Assembly: GCA_963965975.1 (NCBI GenBank)
Contig: OZ014411.1
Coordinates: 14,090,501 to 14,154,500 of the forward strand
Origin: Xestospongia bergquistia
Lineage: Eukaryota; Porifera; Demospongiae; Haplosclerida; Petrosiidae
Direction of reading: 5' to 3'
DNA length: 64,000 nt
The first letter of the stretch is position 1, and each line of letters starts with the position of its first letter. The translations under genes and the position numbers were made by a program. The notes below the pieces were generated by a model that was not told the origin of the DNA, did no database searches, and saw only the letters and a list, made by a program, of their open reading frames with translations. Positions 21,501-36,500 of this stretch are shown here, piece after piece.

Positions 21501-24500
21501 TTTTATTTACTCTATTGCTTTTTTTAATATATATGATACTGTTATTACTTGTGATCTGAACGTGTCCTTTACAATATAATAGTCGGTAAGTGTGATGAAA
21601 TATAGTATAAATTCTAAGTGTATTTAAATCCAATGTATTCCATTTTATTTACTCTATTGCTTTTTTTAATATATATGATACTGTTATTACTTGTGATCTG
21701 CTCGTGTCCTTTACAATATAATAGTCTGTAAGTTTTGATGAAATATAGTATAAACTCTAACTGTATTTAATTCAAATCTATTTCCTTTATTAAATCTATT
21801 GCTTTTTTTATATATATGATGCTGTTATTACTTGTAATCTTAACGTGTTCTTTACAATATAATAGTTTGTAAGTGTGATGAAATATAGTATAAATTCCAA
21901 GTGTATTTAATCCAATGTATTCTATTTTATTTACTCTATTGCTTGTCTTTTCATATATATGATGCATTTTGTTACTTGTGATCTGAACGTGTCCTTTACA
22001 ATATAATAGGAGGTAAGTGTAATGAAATATAGTATAAATTCTAACTGTATTTAAATATAATCTATTTACTTTATTAAATCTATTGCTTTTCTTTTCATAT
22101 ATATGTTGCTGTTATTACTTGTGATCTGAACGTGTCCTTTACAATATAATAGTTTGTAAGTGTGATGAAATATAGTATAAATTCTAAGTGTAATTCAATC
22201 CAATGTTTTCATTTTATTTATTTTATTGTTTTTTCTTTCTTTCTGGTGTTGTGATGCTGTGATCACTTGCTATCTGAATATATCCTTTGCAATATTATAG
22301 TTGGTAAGTGTGAGCTAACATTTCTTCGTATGTTTTGTCATTATGGTAAAGAAAGTATTTGTTGTATTTGGTCTGTTTGAATTATGAATAAATATTAAAT
22401 ATTGTTTTTAAGCATTGTCTTATAAATATGTGAGTTTAATGTCTTTGTAAGGGATTCTAGCTCATTCTCTACATTACTATAACTTTTGTTATTACTACAC
22501 ACTACTGTTAATTGTTAAAATTCTATTTATAATAGTTTGTCTATAAAAGTGTCTATTATGATGTAATGATTATGTTTGTATTGCAGAGTGTTATTTGTAT
22601 TAGTAACATCATTGTAAGAATTATTGAGAGTTGCTTTTTATCTTAGTTTGCAAAGTTACTAGCATAGTGATGTAATACATTATAACATTGATAACATATA
22701 TAATATACAACTGTTTTGATATGTTGTCTTGGTTGACATTAATGGTTTATTATAATATATTTAGGAGGGATCTACTCCAGTGATGTTAGCAGCAGAGAAG
22801 GGACACAAGGATATTGTTTTGATTTTAACACAGAAAGGAGCCAATCTAGAAGTTGTTAACAAAGTAAGTATTTATTTACATACAAGTAGTAGCTTCAAAT
22901 AAAATGAGAGTTCTTTTCTTAAAGACAGTTGTTAATTACTATAGTATTGTAATTGTTGTGATACTGTTACAATCAACTTATTGTCTTTAATGATATGTTT
23001 AAATAAGATGAATGTTGGAAGGAGAGCAGCATACAAAGCCCTGATCATACTAGGAGAAGAAAGTATTTCTTTTACAATTTGTGCAGTGATCAAATTTCTT
23101 ACTTATTAGACACAAATCAATATAGACAAAGTTGACATGTTATATTTATCATGATAATTAAAGATGATAGCTAAAGATTAGCTACTTTTACGAAATCTTT
23201 GTTATTGTAATTATTAGTGTAACATGTTAATGGTCTAATTTGACAGTTAATATTTTGTTTGTTATTACAATAGGTTGGATGGGCAGCCCTTCATTATGCA
23301 AGTTATGAAGGACATACAGACATTGTTGAAATATTAGTCAATCTTGATGTTGACATAAATATTGTTACTAAGGTAATTCAGATCACAAGAATGAGTGTGT
23401 TTCACTGTAGTGCTTTAAGCTGTGTGAATGAATAGATATTAACTATTAAAAAAAGATAGCATAGACATTATGATATTAAAAAGACAGAGGAATTAAAAAG
23501 GTCAAAGTAGTAATGCCAGTATAAACATTTGTACATAGTAGCTGTATTTGGGTTGTTTAGCTTAAGAAAAAAGTTATAGCTATTGGAAATACATCTCTCC
23601 TTATTTTTCATCATGTTTACCATAAAAAATTAATGCATCTCTATACACATTAACATCAATTATATGTAGTATAAGAAAGACAGGCACTAAAAATATTAAA
23701 GTAACAATACTTGAAAACATGTTTTATCCTTTCTGTAATTATGATGCTGTTATAACTTATGATCTGAATGTGTTTTTTACAATATAATAGGAGGTAAGTG
23801 TGATGTAATATAGTATAAATTTTAAGTGTATTTAAATCCAATGTATTCCTTTTATTTACTCTATTGCTTTTCTTTTTATATATATGATGCTGATATTACT
23901 TGTGATCTTAATGTGTCCTTTACAATATAATAGAGGGTATGTGTGATGAAATATAGTATAAATTCTAACTGTATTTAATTCCAATCTATTTCCTTTATTA
24001 AATCTATTGCTTTTCTTTTCATATATATGATGCTGTTATTACTTGTGATCTGAATGTGCCCTTTACAATATAATAGGAGGTAAGTGTGATGAAATATAGT
24101 ATAAACTCTAACTGTATTTAATTCAAATCTATTTTCTTTATTAAATCTATTGCTTTTTATATATATATGATGCTGTTATTACTTGTGATCTTAACGTGTC
24201 CTTTACATTATAATAGTCTGTAAGTGTTAATGCAATATAGTATAAATTCTAAGTGTATTTAAATCCTATGTATTCCATTTTATTTACTCTATTGCTTTTC
24301 TTTTCATATATATGATGCATTTTGTTACTTGTGATCTGAACGTGTCCTTTAATATATAATAGTTTGTAAGTGTGATGAAATATAGTATAAATTCTCAGTA
24401 TATTTAAATCCGATGTTTTCATATTATTTACTCTATTGCTTTTTTTTTCATATATATGATGGTGTCATTACTTGTGATCTGAATGCGTCCTTTACAATAT

Positions 24501-27500
24501 AATAGTTTGTAAGTGTTGATGAAATATAGTATAAATTCTAACTGTATTAAATTCCAATCTATTTCCTTTATTAAATCTATTGCTTTTCTTTTCATATATA
24601 TGATGCTGTTATTACTTGTGATCTTAACGTGTTCTTTACAATATAATAGTTGGTAAGTGTGATGAAATATAGTATAAATTCCAAGTGTATTTAAATCCAA
24701 TGTATTCTATTTTATTTACTCTATTGCTTGTCTTTTCATATATATGATGCATTTTGTTACTTATGATCTGAACGTGTCCTTTACAATATAATAGAAGGTA
24801 TGTGTGATGAAATATAGTATAAATTCTAACTGTATTTAATTCCAATCTATTTCCTTTATTAAATCTATTGCTTTTCTTTTCATATATATGTTGCTGTTAT
24901 TACTTGTGATCTGAACGTGTCCTTTACAATATAATAGGAGGTAAGTGTGATGAAATATAGTATAAATTCTAAGTGTATTTCAATCCAATGTTTTCATTTT
25001 ATTTATTTAATTGTTTTTTCTTTCTTTCTGGTGTTGTGATGCTGTGATCACTTGCTATCGGAATATGTCCTTTACAATATAATAGTTGGTAAGTGTGAGC
25101 TAACATTTCTTCGTATGTTTTGTCATTATGGTAAAGAAAGTATTTGTTGTATTTGGTCTGTTTGAATTATGAATAAATATTAAATATTGTTTTTAAGCAT
25201 TGTCTTATAAATATGTGAGTTTAATGTCTTTGTAAGGGATTCTAGCTCATTCTCTACATTACTATAACTTTTGTTATTACTACACACTACTGTTAATTGT
25301 TAAAATTCTATTTATAATAGTTTGTCTATAAAAGTGTCTATTATGATGTAATGATTATGTTTGTATTGCAGAGTGTTATTTGTATTAGTAACATCATTGT
25401 AAGAATTATTGAGAGTTGCTTTTTATCTTAGTTTGCAAAGTTACTAGCATAGTGATGTAATACATTATAACATTGATAACATATATAATATACGACTGTT
25501 TTGATATGTTGTCTTGGTTGACATTAATGGTTTATTATAATATATTTAGGAGGGATCTACTCCAGTGATGTTAGCAGCAAAAAAGGGACACAAGGATATT
25601 GTTTTTCTTTTAACACAGAAAGGAGCCAATCTAGAAGTTGTTAACAAAGTAAGTATTTATTTACATACAAGAAGTAGCTTCAAATATAATGAGAGTTCTT
25701 TTTTTAAAGACAATTGTTAATTACTATAGTATTGTAATTGTTGTGATACTGTTACAATCGACTTATTGTCTTTAATGATATGTTTAAATAAGATGAATGT
25801 TGGAAGGAGAGCAGCATACAAAGCCCTGATCATACTAGGAGAAAAAAGTAATTATTTTACAATTTGTGCTGTGATCAATTTTCCTACTTATTAGAGACAA
25901 ATCAGTAGACAAAGTTGACATGTTATATTTATAATGACAATTATAGAGGATAGCTAAAGATTAGCTACTTTTATGAAGTCTTTGTTATTGTAATTATTAG
26001 TGTGAAATGTTAATGGTATAATTTGACAGTTAATATTTTGTTTGTTATTACAATAGGTTGGATGGGCAGCCCTTCATTATGCAAGTTATGAAGGACATAC
26101 AGACATTGTTGAAATATTAGTCAATCTTGATGTTGACATAAATATTGTTACTAAGGTAATTCAGATCACAAGAATGAGTGTGTTTCACTGTAGTGTTTTA
26201 AGCTGTAGATAGCATAGACATTATGACATTAAAAAGACAGAGGAATTAAAAAGGTCAAAGTAGTAATGCCAGTATGAACATATGTACATAGTAGCTGTAT
26301 TTGGGTTGTTTAGCTTAAGGAAAAAGTTATAGATATTGGAAATACATCTCTCCTTATTTTTCATCATGTTTACCATAAAAATTTAATGCATCTCTATACA
26401 CATTAACATCAATTATATGTAGTATAAGAAAGACAGGCACTGAAAATATTAAAGTAACAATACTTGAAAACATGTTTTATCCTTTCTGTAATTATGATGC
26501 TGTTATAACTTATGATCTGAATGTGTCCTTTACAATATAATAGGAGGTAAGTGTGATGTAATATAGTATAAATTCTAAGTATATTTAAATCCAATGTAAT
26601 CCATTTTATTTACTCTATTGCTTTTCTTTCCATACATATGATGCTGTTATTACTTGTGATCCGAACCTGTCCTTTACATTATAATAGTCGGTAAGTGTTG
26701 ATGAAATATAGTATAAATTCTAACTGTATTTAATTCCAATCTATTTCCTTTATTAAATATATTGCTTTTCTTTTCATATATACAATGCTTGTGATCTGAA
26801 CACGTCCTTTACAATATAATAGTTGGTAAGTGTAATGAAATATAGTATAAATTCTAAGTGTATTTAAATCTAATGTGTTCCTTTTTATTTACTCTATTGT
26901 TTTTTTAATATATATAATACTGTTATTACTTGTGATCTGAATGTGTTCTTTACAATATAATAGGAGGTAAGTGTAATGAAATATAGTATAAATTCTAACT
27001 GTATTTAAATATAATCTATTTCCTTTATTAAATCTATTGCTTTTCTTTTCATATATATGTTTGCTGTTATTACTTGTGACCTGAATGTGTCCTTTACAAT
27101 ATAATAGTTTGTAAGTGTGATGAAATATAGAATAAGTTCTAAGTGTATTTCAATCCAATGTTTTCATTTTATTTATTTTATTGTTTTTTCTTTCTTTCTG
27201 GTGTTGTGATGCTGTGATCACTTGCTATCTGAATATGTCCTTTACAATATAATAGATGGTAAGTGTGAGCTAACATTTCTTCGTATGTTTTGTCATTATG
27301 GTAAAGAAAGTATTTGGTGTATTTGGTCTGTTTGAATTATGAATAAATATTAAATATTGTTTTAAAGATTTGTCTTATAAATATATGAGTTTAATGTCTT
27401 TGTAAGGGATTCTAGCTCATTCTCTACATTACTATAACTTTTGTTATTACTACAAACTACTGTTAATTGTTAAAATTCTATTTATAATAATTTGTCTATA

Positions 27501-30500
27501 AAAGTGTCTATTATGATGTAGTGATTATGTTTGTATTGCAGAGTGTTATTTGTATTAGTAACATTATTGTAAGAATTATTGAGAGTTGCTTTTTATCTTA
27601 GTTTGCAAAGTTACTAGCATAGTGATGTAATACATTATAACATTGATAACATATATAATATACGACTGTTTTGATATGTTGTCTTGGTTGACATTAATGG
27701 TTTATTATAATATATTTAGGAGGGATCTACTCCAGTGATGTTAGCAGCAAAAAAGGGACACAAGGATATTGTTTTGATTTTAACACAGAAAGGAGCCAAT
27801 CTAGAAGTTGTTAACAAAGTAAGTATTTATTTACATACAAGTAGTAGCTTCAAATAAAATGAGAGTTCTTTTTTTAAAGACAGTTGTTAATTACTATAGT
27901 ATTGTAATTGTTGTGATACTGTTACAATCAACTTATTGTCTTTAATGATATGTTTAAATAAGATGAATGTTGGAAGGAGAGCAGCATACAAAGCCCTGAT
28001 CATACTAGGAGAAAAAAGTAATTATTTTACAATTTGTGCAGTGATCAATTTTCCTACTTATTAGAGACAAATCAATAGACAAAGTTTGATATGTTATATT
28101 AATAATGACAATTAAAGAGGATAGCTAAAGATTAGCTACTTTCATGAAGTCTTTGTTATTGTAATTATTAGTGTAAAATGTTAATGTTATAATTTGACAG
28201 TTAACATTTTGTTTGTTATTACAATAGGTTGGATGGGCAGCCCTTCATTATGCAAGTCACGAAGGACATACAAAGATTGTTGAAATAATAGTCAACCATA
28301 ATGTTGATATAAATATTGTTACTAAGGTAATTCAGATCACAAGAATGAGTGTGTTTCACTGTAGTGTTTTAAGGTGTGTGAATAAATAGATATTAACTAT
28401 TAAAAAAAGATAGCATAGACATTATGACATTAAAAAGACAGAGGAATTAAAAAGGTCAAAGTAGTAATGCCAGTATGAACATATGTACATAGTAGCTGTA
28501 TTTGGGTTGTTTAGCTTAAGGAAAAAGTTATAGCTATTGGAAATACATCTCTCCTTATTTTTCATCATGTTTACCATAAAAAATTAATGCATCTTTATAC
28601 ACATTAACATCAATTATATGTAGTATAAGAAAGACAGGCATTGAAAATATTAAAGTAACAATACTTGAAAACATGTTTTATCCTTTCTGTAATTATGATG
28701 CTGTTATAACTTATTATCTGAATGTGTCCTTTACAATATAATAGGAGGTAAGAGTGATGTAATATAGTATAAATTCTAAGTATATTTAAATCCAATGTAA
28801 TCCATTTTATTTACTCTATTGCTTTTCTTTTCATATATATGATGCTGTTATTACTTGTGATCTGAATGTGTCCTTTACAATATAATAGTTTGTAAGTGTT
28901 GATGAAATATAGTATAAATTCCAATTATATTTAAATTCGATGTGTTCCTTTTTATTTACTCTATTGCTTTTCTTTTCATATATATGATGCATTTTGTTAC
29001 TTGTGATCTGAACATGTCCTTTACAATATAATAGACGGTAAGTGTTGATGAACTATAGTATAAATTCTAACTGTATTTAATTCCAATCTATTTCCTATAT
29101 TAAATCTATTGCTTTTTTGTTAATATATATGATGCTGTTATTACTTGTGATCTGAATGTGTCCTTTACAATATAATAGTTTGTAAGTGTGATGAAATATA
29201 GTATAAATTCTAACTGTATTTAAATTAATGTGTTCTTTTATATTTACTCTATTGTTTTTTTAATATATATAATACTGTTATTACTTGTGATCTGAACATG
29301 TCCTTTACAATATAATAGGATGTAAGTGTAATGAAATATATTATAAATTCTAACTGTATTTAAATATAATCTATTTCGTTTTTAAAATCTATTGCTTTTC
29401 TTTTAATATATGTGATGCGTTTTGTTACTTGTGATCTGAACGTGTCCTTTACAATATAATAGATTCTACATGTATTGAAATATAGCATAAATTCTAAGTA
29501 TATTTAAATCCAATGTATTCCATTTATTTACTCTATTGCTTTTCTTTTCATATATATGTTTGCTGTTATTACTTGTGATCTGATCATGTCCTTTACAATA
29601 TAATAGGAGGTAAGTGTGATGAACTATAGTATAAATTCTAACTGTATTTATTTCCAATCTATTTTCTTTATTAAATCTATTGCTTTTATATTAATATATA
29701 TGATGCTGTTATTACTTGTGATCTGAACGTGTCCTTTACAATATAATAGTTTGTAAGTGTGATGAAATATAGTATAAATTCTAACTGTATTTAAATATAA
29801 TCTATTTTCTTTATTAAATCTATTGCTTTTCTTTTCGTATATATGATGCTGTTATTGCTTGTGATCTGAACATGTCCTTTACAATATAATAGTTTGTAAG
29901 TTTGATGAAATATAGTATAAATTCTAACTGTATTTAAATATAATTTATTTCCTTCATTAAATCTATTGCTTTTCTTTTAATATGTATGATGCATTTTGTT
30001 ACTTGTGAACTGAACGTGTCCTTTTCAAAATAATAGATTCTACATGTGATGAATTATAGCATAAATTCTATATGTATTTAAATCCAAAGTATTCTTTTTT
30101 ATTTACTCTATTGTTTTTTAAAAATATATGATACTGTTATTACTTGTGATTTGAACCTGTCCTTTACAATATAATAGAAGGTAAGTGTGATGAACTATAG
30201 TATAAATTCTAAGTGTATTTAAATCCAATGTATTCCATTTTATTTATTCTATTGCTTTTCTTTTCATATATATGATACTGTTATTACTTGTGATCTGAAT
30301 GTGTCCTTTACAATGTAATAGGAGGTAAGTGTGATGAACTATAGTATAAATTCTAACTGTATTTAATTCCAATCTATTTCCTTTATTAAATCTATTGCTT
30401 TTATATTAATATATATGATGCTGTTATTACTTGTGATCTGAACGTGTCCTTTACAATATAATAGTTTGTAAGTGTGATGAAATATAGTATAAATTCTAAC

Positions 30501-33500
30501 TGTGTTTAAATGTATCTATTTTCTTTATTAAATCTATTGCTTTTCTTTTTGTATATTTGATGCTGTTGTTACTTGTGATCTGAACATGTCCTTTACAATA
30601 TAATAGTTTGTAAGTTTGATGAAATATAGTATAAATTCTAACTGTATTTAAATATAATTTATTTCCTTTATTAAATGTATTGCTTTTCTTTTAATATATA
30701 TGATGCATTTTGTTACTTGTGATCCGAACATGTCCTTTTCAAAATAATAGAGGGTAAGTGTGATGATATATAGTATAAATTCTAACTGTATATAAATATA
30801 ATCTATATCCTTTATTAAATGTATTGCTTTTCTTTTAATATATATGATGCATTTTGTTACTTGTGATCTGAACATGTCTTTTCAAAATAATAGAGGGTAA
30901 GTGTGACGATATATAGTATAAATTCTAACTGTATTTAAATATAATCTATTTCCTTCATTAAATCTATTGCTTTTCTTTTAATATATATGATGCATTTTGT
31001 TACTTGTGATCTGAACATGTCCTTTTCAAAATAATAGAGGGTAAGTGTGATGATATATAGTATAAATTCTAACTGTATTTAAATATAATCTATATCCTTT
31101 ATTAAATGTATTGCTTTTCTTTTAATATATATGATGCATTTTGTTACTTGTGATCTGAACATGTCTTTTCAAAATAATAGAGGGTAAGTGTGACGATATA
31201 TAGTATAAATTCTAACTGTATTTAAATATAATCTATTTCCTTTATTAAATCTATTGCTTTTCTTTTAATATATATGATGCATTTTGTTACTTGTGATCTG
31301 AACATGTCCTTTTCAAAATAATAGAGGGTAAGTGTGATGATATATAGTATAAATTCTAACTGTATTTAAATATAATCTATATCCTTTATTAAATCTATTG
31401 CTTTTCTTTTAATATATATGATGCATTTTGTTACTTGTGATCTGAACATTTCCTTTACAATATAATAGGAGGTAAGTTTGATGAAATATAGTATAAATTC
31501 TAACTGTATTTAAATATAATCTATTTCCTTTATTAAATCTATTGCTTTTCTTTTAATATATATGATGCATTTTGTTACTTGTGATCCGAACATGTCCTTT
31601 TCAAAATAATAGAGGGTAAGTGTGATGATATATATAGTATAAATTCTAACTGTATTTAAATATAATCTATTGCCTTTATTAAATCTATTGCTTTTCTTTT
31701 AATATATATGATGCATTTTGTAACTTGTGAACTGAATGTGTCCTTTACTATATAATAGATTCTACATGTGATGCAATATAGCATAAATTCTATATATATT
31801 CCTTTGTATGTATTAAATTCTAAGTGCATTTAAATCCAATGTATTCCATTTTATTTACTCTATTGCTTTTCTTTATATATATATGATACTGTTATTACTT
31901 GTGATCTGAACATTTCCTTTACAAAATAATAGAGGGTAAGTGTCATGATATATATAGTATAAATTCTAACTGTATTTAAATATAATCTATTTCCTTTATT
32001 AAATCTATTGCTTTTCTTTAAATATATGTGATGAATTTTGTTACTTGTGATCTGAATGTGTCCTTTACAATATAATAGATTCTATATGTGATGAAATATA
32101 GCATAAATTCTATATGTATTCCTTTGTATGTATTAAATTCTAAGTGCATTTAAATCCAATGTATTCCATTTTATTTACTCTATTGCTTTTCTTTTCATAT
32201 ATATGTTTGCTGTTATTACTTGTGATCTGAACATGTCCTTTACAATATAATAGGAGGTAAGTGTGATGAACTATAGTATAAATTCTAACTGTATTTATTT
32301 CCAATCTATTTCCTTTATTAAATCTATTGCTTTTATATTAATATATATGATGCTGTTATTACTTGTGATCTGAATGTGTCCTTTACAATATAATAGTTTG
32401 TAAGTGTGATGAAATATAGTATAAATTCTAACTGTGTTTAAATATAATCTATTTTCTTTATTAAATCTATTGCTTTTCTTTTCGTATATATGATGCTGTT
32501 ATTACTTGTGATCTGAACATGTCCTTTACAATATAATAGTTTGTAAGTTTGATGAAATATAGTATAAATTCTAACTGTATTTAAACATAATTTATTTCCT
32601 TCATTAAATCTATTGCTTTTCTTTTAATATATATGATGAATTTTGTTACTTGTGAACTGAACGTGTCCTTTTCAAAATAATAGATTCTACATGTGATGAA
32701 TTATAGCATAAATTCTATATGTATTTAAATCCAAAGTATTCCTTTTTATTTACTCTATTGTTTTTAAAAATATTATGATATTGTTATTACTTGTGATCTG
32801 AACATGTCCTTTACAAAATAATAGAGGGTAAGTGTGATGATATATAGTATAAATTCTAACTGTATTTAAATATAATCTATTTCCTTTATTAAATCTATTA
32901 CTTTTCTTTTCATATATATGATGTTGTTATTGCTTGTGATCTGAACATGTCCTTTACAATATAATAGGAGGTAAGTGTGATGAAATATAGTATAAATTCT
33001 AAGTGTATTTAAATCCAATATATTCCATTATATTTACTCTATTGCTTTTCTTTTCATATATATGATACTGTTATTACTTGTGATCTGAATGTATCCCTTA
33101 CAATATAATAGGAGGTAAGTGTTGATGAAATATAGTATAAATTCTAAGTGTATTTAAATCCAAAATATTCCTTTTTGTTTATTCTATTGTTTTTTAATAA
33201 TATATGATACTGTTATTACTTGTGATCTGAACCTATCCTTTACAATATAATAGAGGATAAGTGTGATGAAATATAGTATAAATTCTAACTATATTTAAAT
33301 ATAATCTATTTCCTTTATTAAATCTATTACTTTTCTTTTCATATATATGGTGTTGTTATTACTTGTGATCTGAACATGTCCTTTACAATATAATAGGAGG
33401 TAAGTGTGATGAAATATAGTATAAATTCTAAGTGTATTTAAATCCAATGTATTCCATTTTATTTACTCTATTGCTTTTCTTTTCATATATATGATACTGT

Positions 33501-36500
33501 TATTACTTGTGATCTGAATGTATCCCTTACAATATAATAGAAGGTAAGTGTTGATGAAATATAGTATAAATTCTAAGTGTATTTAAATCCAAAATATTCC
33601 TTTTTGTTTATTCTATTGTTTTTTAATAATATATGATACTGTTATTACTTGTGATCTGAACCTATCCTTTACAATATAATAGTCGGTAAGTGTTGATTAA
33701 ATATAGTATAAATTCTAAGATTATTTAAATCCAATATATTCCTTTTTATTTACTCTATTTCTTTTTTTCATATATATGATGGTGTCATTACTTGTCATCT
33801 GAATACGTCCTTTATAATATAATAGTTTGTAAGTGTGATGAAATATAGTATAAATTCTAACTGTATTTAAATATAATTTATTTCCTTTATTAAATCTATT
33901 GCTTTTCTTTTCATATATATGTTGCTGTTATTACTTGTGATCTGAATGTGCCCTTCACAATATAACAGGAGGTAAATGTGATGAAATATAGTATAAATTC
34001 TAAGTGTATTTCAATCCAATGTTTTCATTTTATTTATTTTATTGTTTTTTCTTTCTTTCTGGTGTTGTGATGCTGTGATCACTTGCTATCTGAATATGTC
34101 CTTTACAATATAATAGTTGGTAAGTGTGAGCTAACATTTCTACATATGTTTTATCATTATGGTAAAGAAAGTATTTGTTGTATTTGGTCTGTTTGAATTA
34201 TGAATAAATATTAAATTTTATTTTTAAGCTTGGTCTTATAAATATGTGAGTTTAATGTCTTTGTAAGGGATTCTAGCTCATTCTCTACATTACTATAACT
34301 TTTGTTATTACTACACACTACTGTTAATTGTTAAAATTCTATTTATAATAGTTTGTCTATAAAAGTGTCTATTATGATGTAGTGATTATGTTTGTATTGC
34401 GGAGTGTTATTTGTATTAGTAATATCATTGTAAGAATTATTGAGAGTTGCTTTTTATCTTAGTTTGCAAAGTTACTAGCATAGTGATGTAATACATTATA
34501 ACATTGATAACATATAATTATAATATACGACTGTTTTGATATGTTGTCTTGGTTGACATTAATGGTTTATTATAATATATTTAGGAGGGATCTACTCCAG
34601 TGATGTTAGCAGCAGAGAAGGGACACAAGGATATTGTTTTGATTTTAACACAGAAAGGAGCCAATCTAGAAGTTGTTAACAAAGTAAGTATTTATTTACA
34701 TACAAGTAGTAGCTTCAAATAAAATGAGAGTTCTTTTTTTAAAGACAGTTGTTAATTACTATAGTATTGTAATTGTTGTGATACTGTTACAATCAACTTA
34801 TTGTCTTTAATGATATGTTTAAATAAGATGATTGTTGGAAGGAGAGCAGCATACAAAGCCCTGATCATACTAGGAGAAAAAAGTAATTATTTTACAATTT
34901 GTGCAGTGATCAATTTTCTTACTTATTAGACACAAATCAATATAGACAAAGTTGACATGTTATATTTATCATAATAATTAAAAATGATTGCTAACGATTA
35001 ACTACTTTTATGAAGTCTTTGTTATTGTAATTATTACTGTAAAATGTTAATAGTATAATTTGACAGTTAATATTTTGTTTGTTATTACAATAGGTTGGAT
35101 GGGCAGCCCTTCATTATGCAAGTTATGAAGGACATACAAAGATTGTTGAAATAATAGTCAACCATAATGTTGATATAAATATTGTTACTAAGGTAATTCA
35201 GATCACAAGAATGAGTGTGTTTCATTGTAGTGTATTAAGCTGTGTGAATAAATAGATATTAACTATTAAAAAAAGATAGCATAGACATTATGAAATTAAA
35301 AAGGTCAAAGTAGTAATGCCAGTATGAACATTTGTACATAGTAGCTGTATTTGGGTTGTTTAGCTTAAGAAAAAAGTTATAGCTATTGGAAATACATCTC
35401 TCCTTGTTTTTCATCATGTTTACCATAAAAAATTAATGCATCTCTATACACATTAACATCAATTTTATGTAGTATAAGAAAGACAGGCACTAAAAATATT
35501 AAAGTAACAATACTTGAAAACATGTTTTATCCTTTCTATAATTATGATGCTGTTATAACTTATGATCTGAATGTGTCCTTTACAATATAATAGGAGGTAA
35601 GTGTGATGTAATATAGTATAAATTCTAAGTATATTTAAATCCAATGTAATCCGTTTTATTTACTCTATTACTTTTCTTTTCATATATATGATGCTGTTAT
35701 TACTTGTGATCTGAACATGTCCCTTACATTATAATAGTCGGTAAGTGTTGATGAAATATAGTATAAATTCTAAGTGTATTTAAATGCAATGTATTCCATT
35801 TTATTTACTTTATTGCTTTTCTTTTCATATATATGATGCTGTTATTACTGTTGATCTGAACATGTCCTTTACAATATAATAGAAGGTAAGTGTGATGAAT
35901 TATAATATAAATTCTATCACTATTTAAATCCAATCTATTTCCTATATTAAATCTATTATTTTTCTTTTCATATATATGTTGCTGTCATTACTTGTGATCT
36001 GAACCTGTCCTTTACAATGTAATAGTTGGTAAGTGTTAATGAAACATAGTATAAATTCTAACTGTATTTAAATATAATCTATTTCCTTTATTAAATCTAT
36101 TGCTTTTCTTTTCATATATATGATGCTGTTATTACTTGTGATCTGAATGTGTCCTTTACAATATAATAGGAGGTAAGTGTGATAAAATATAGTATAAATT
36201 GTAAGTGTATTTAAATCCAATGTGTTCCTTTTTATTTACTCTATTGCTTTTCTTTTAATATATATGATGCTGTTATTACTTGTGATCTAAACGTGTCCTT
36301 TACAATATAATAGGATGTAAGTGTTGATGAAATATAGTATAAATTTTAACTGTATTTAAATATAATCTATTTCCTTTATTAAATCTATTGCTTTTTATTT
36401 ATATATATATAATGCTGTTATTACTTGTGATTTGAACATGTCCTTTACAATATAACAGATGGTAAGTGTTAATGAAATATAGTATAAATTCTAAATGTAT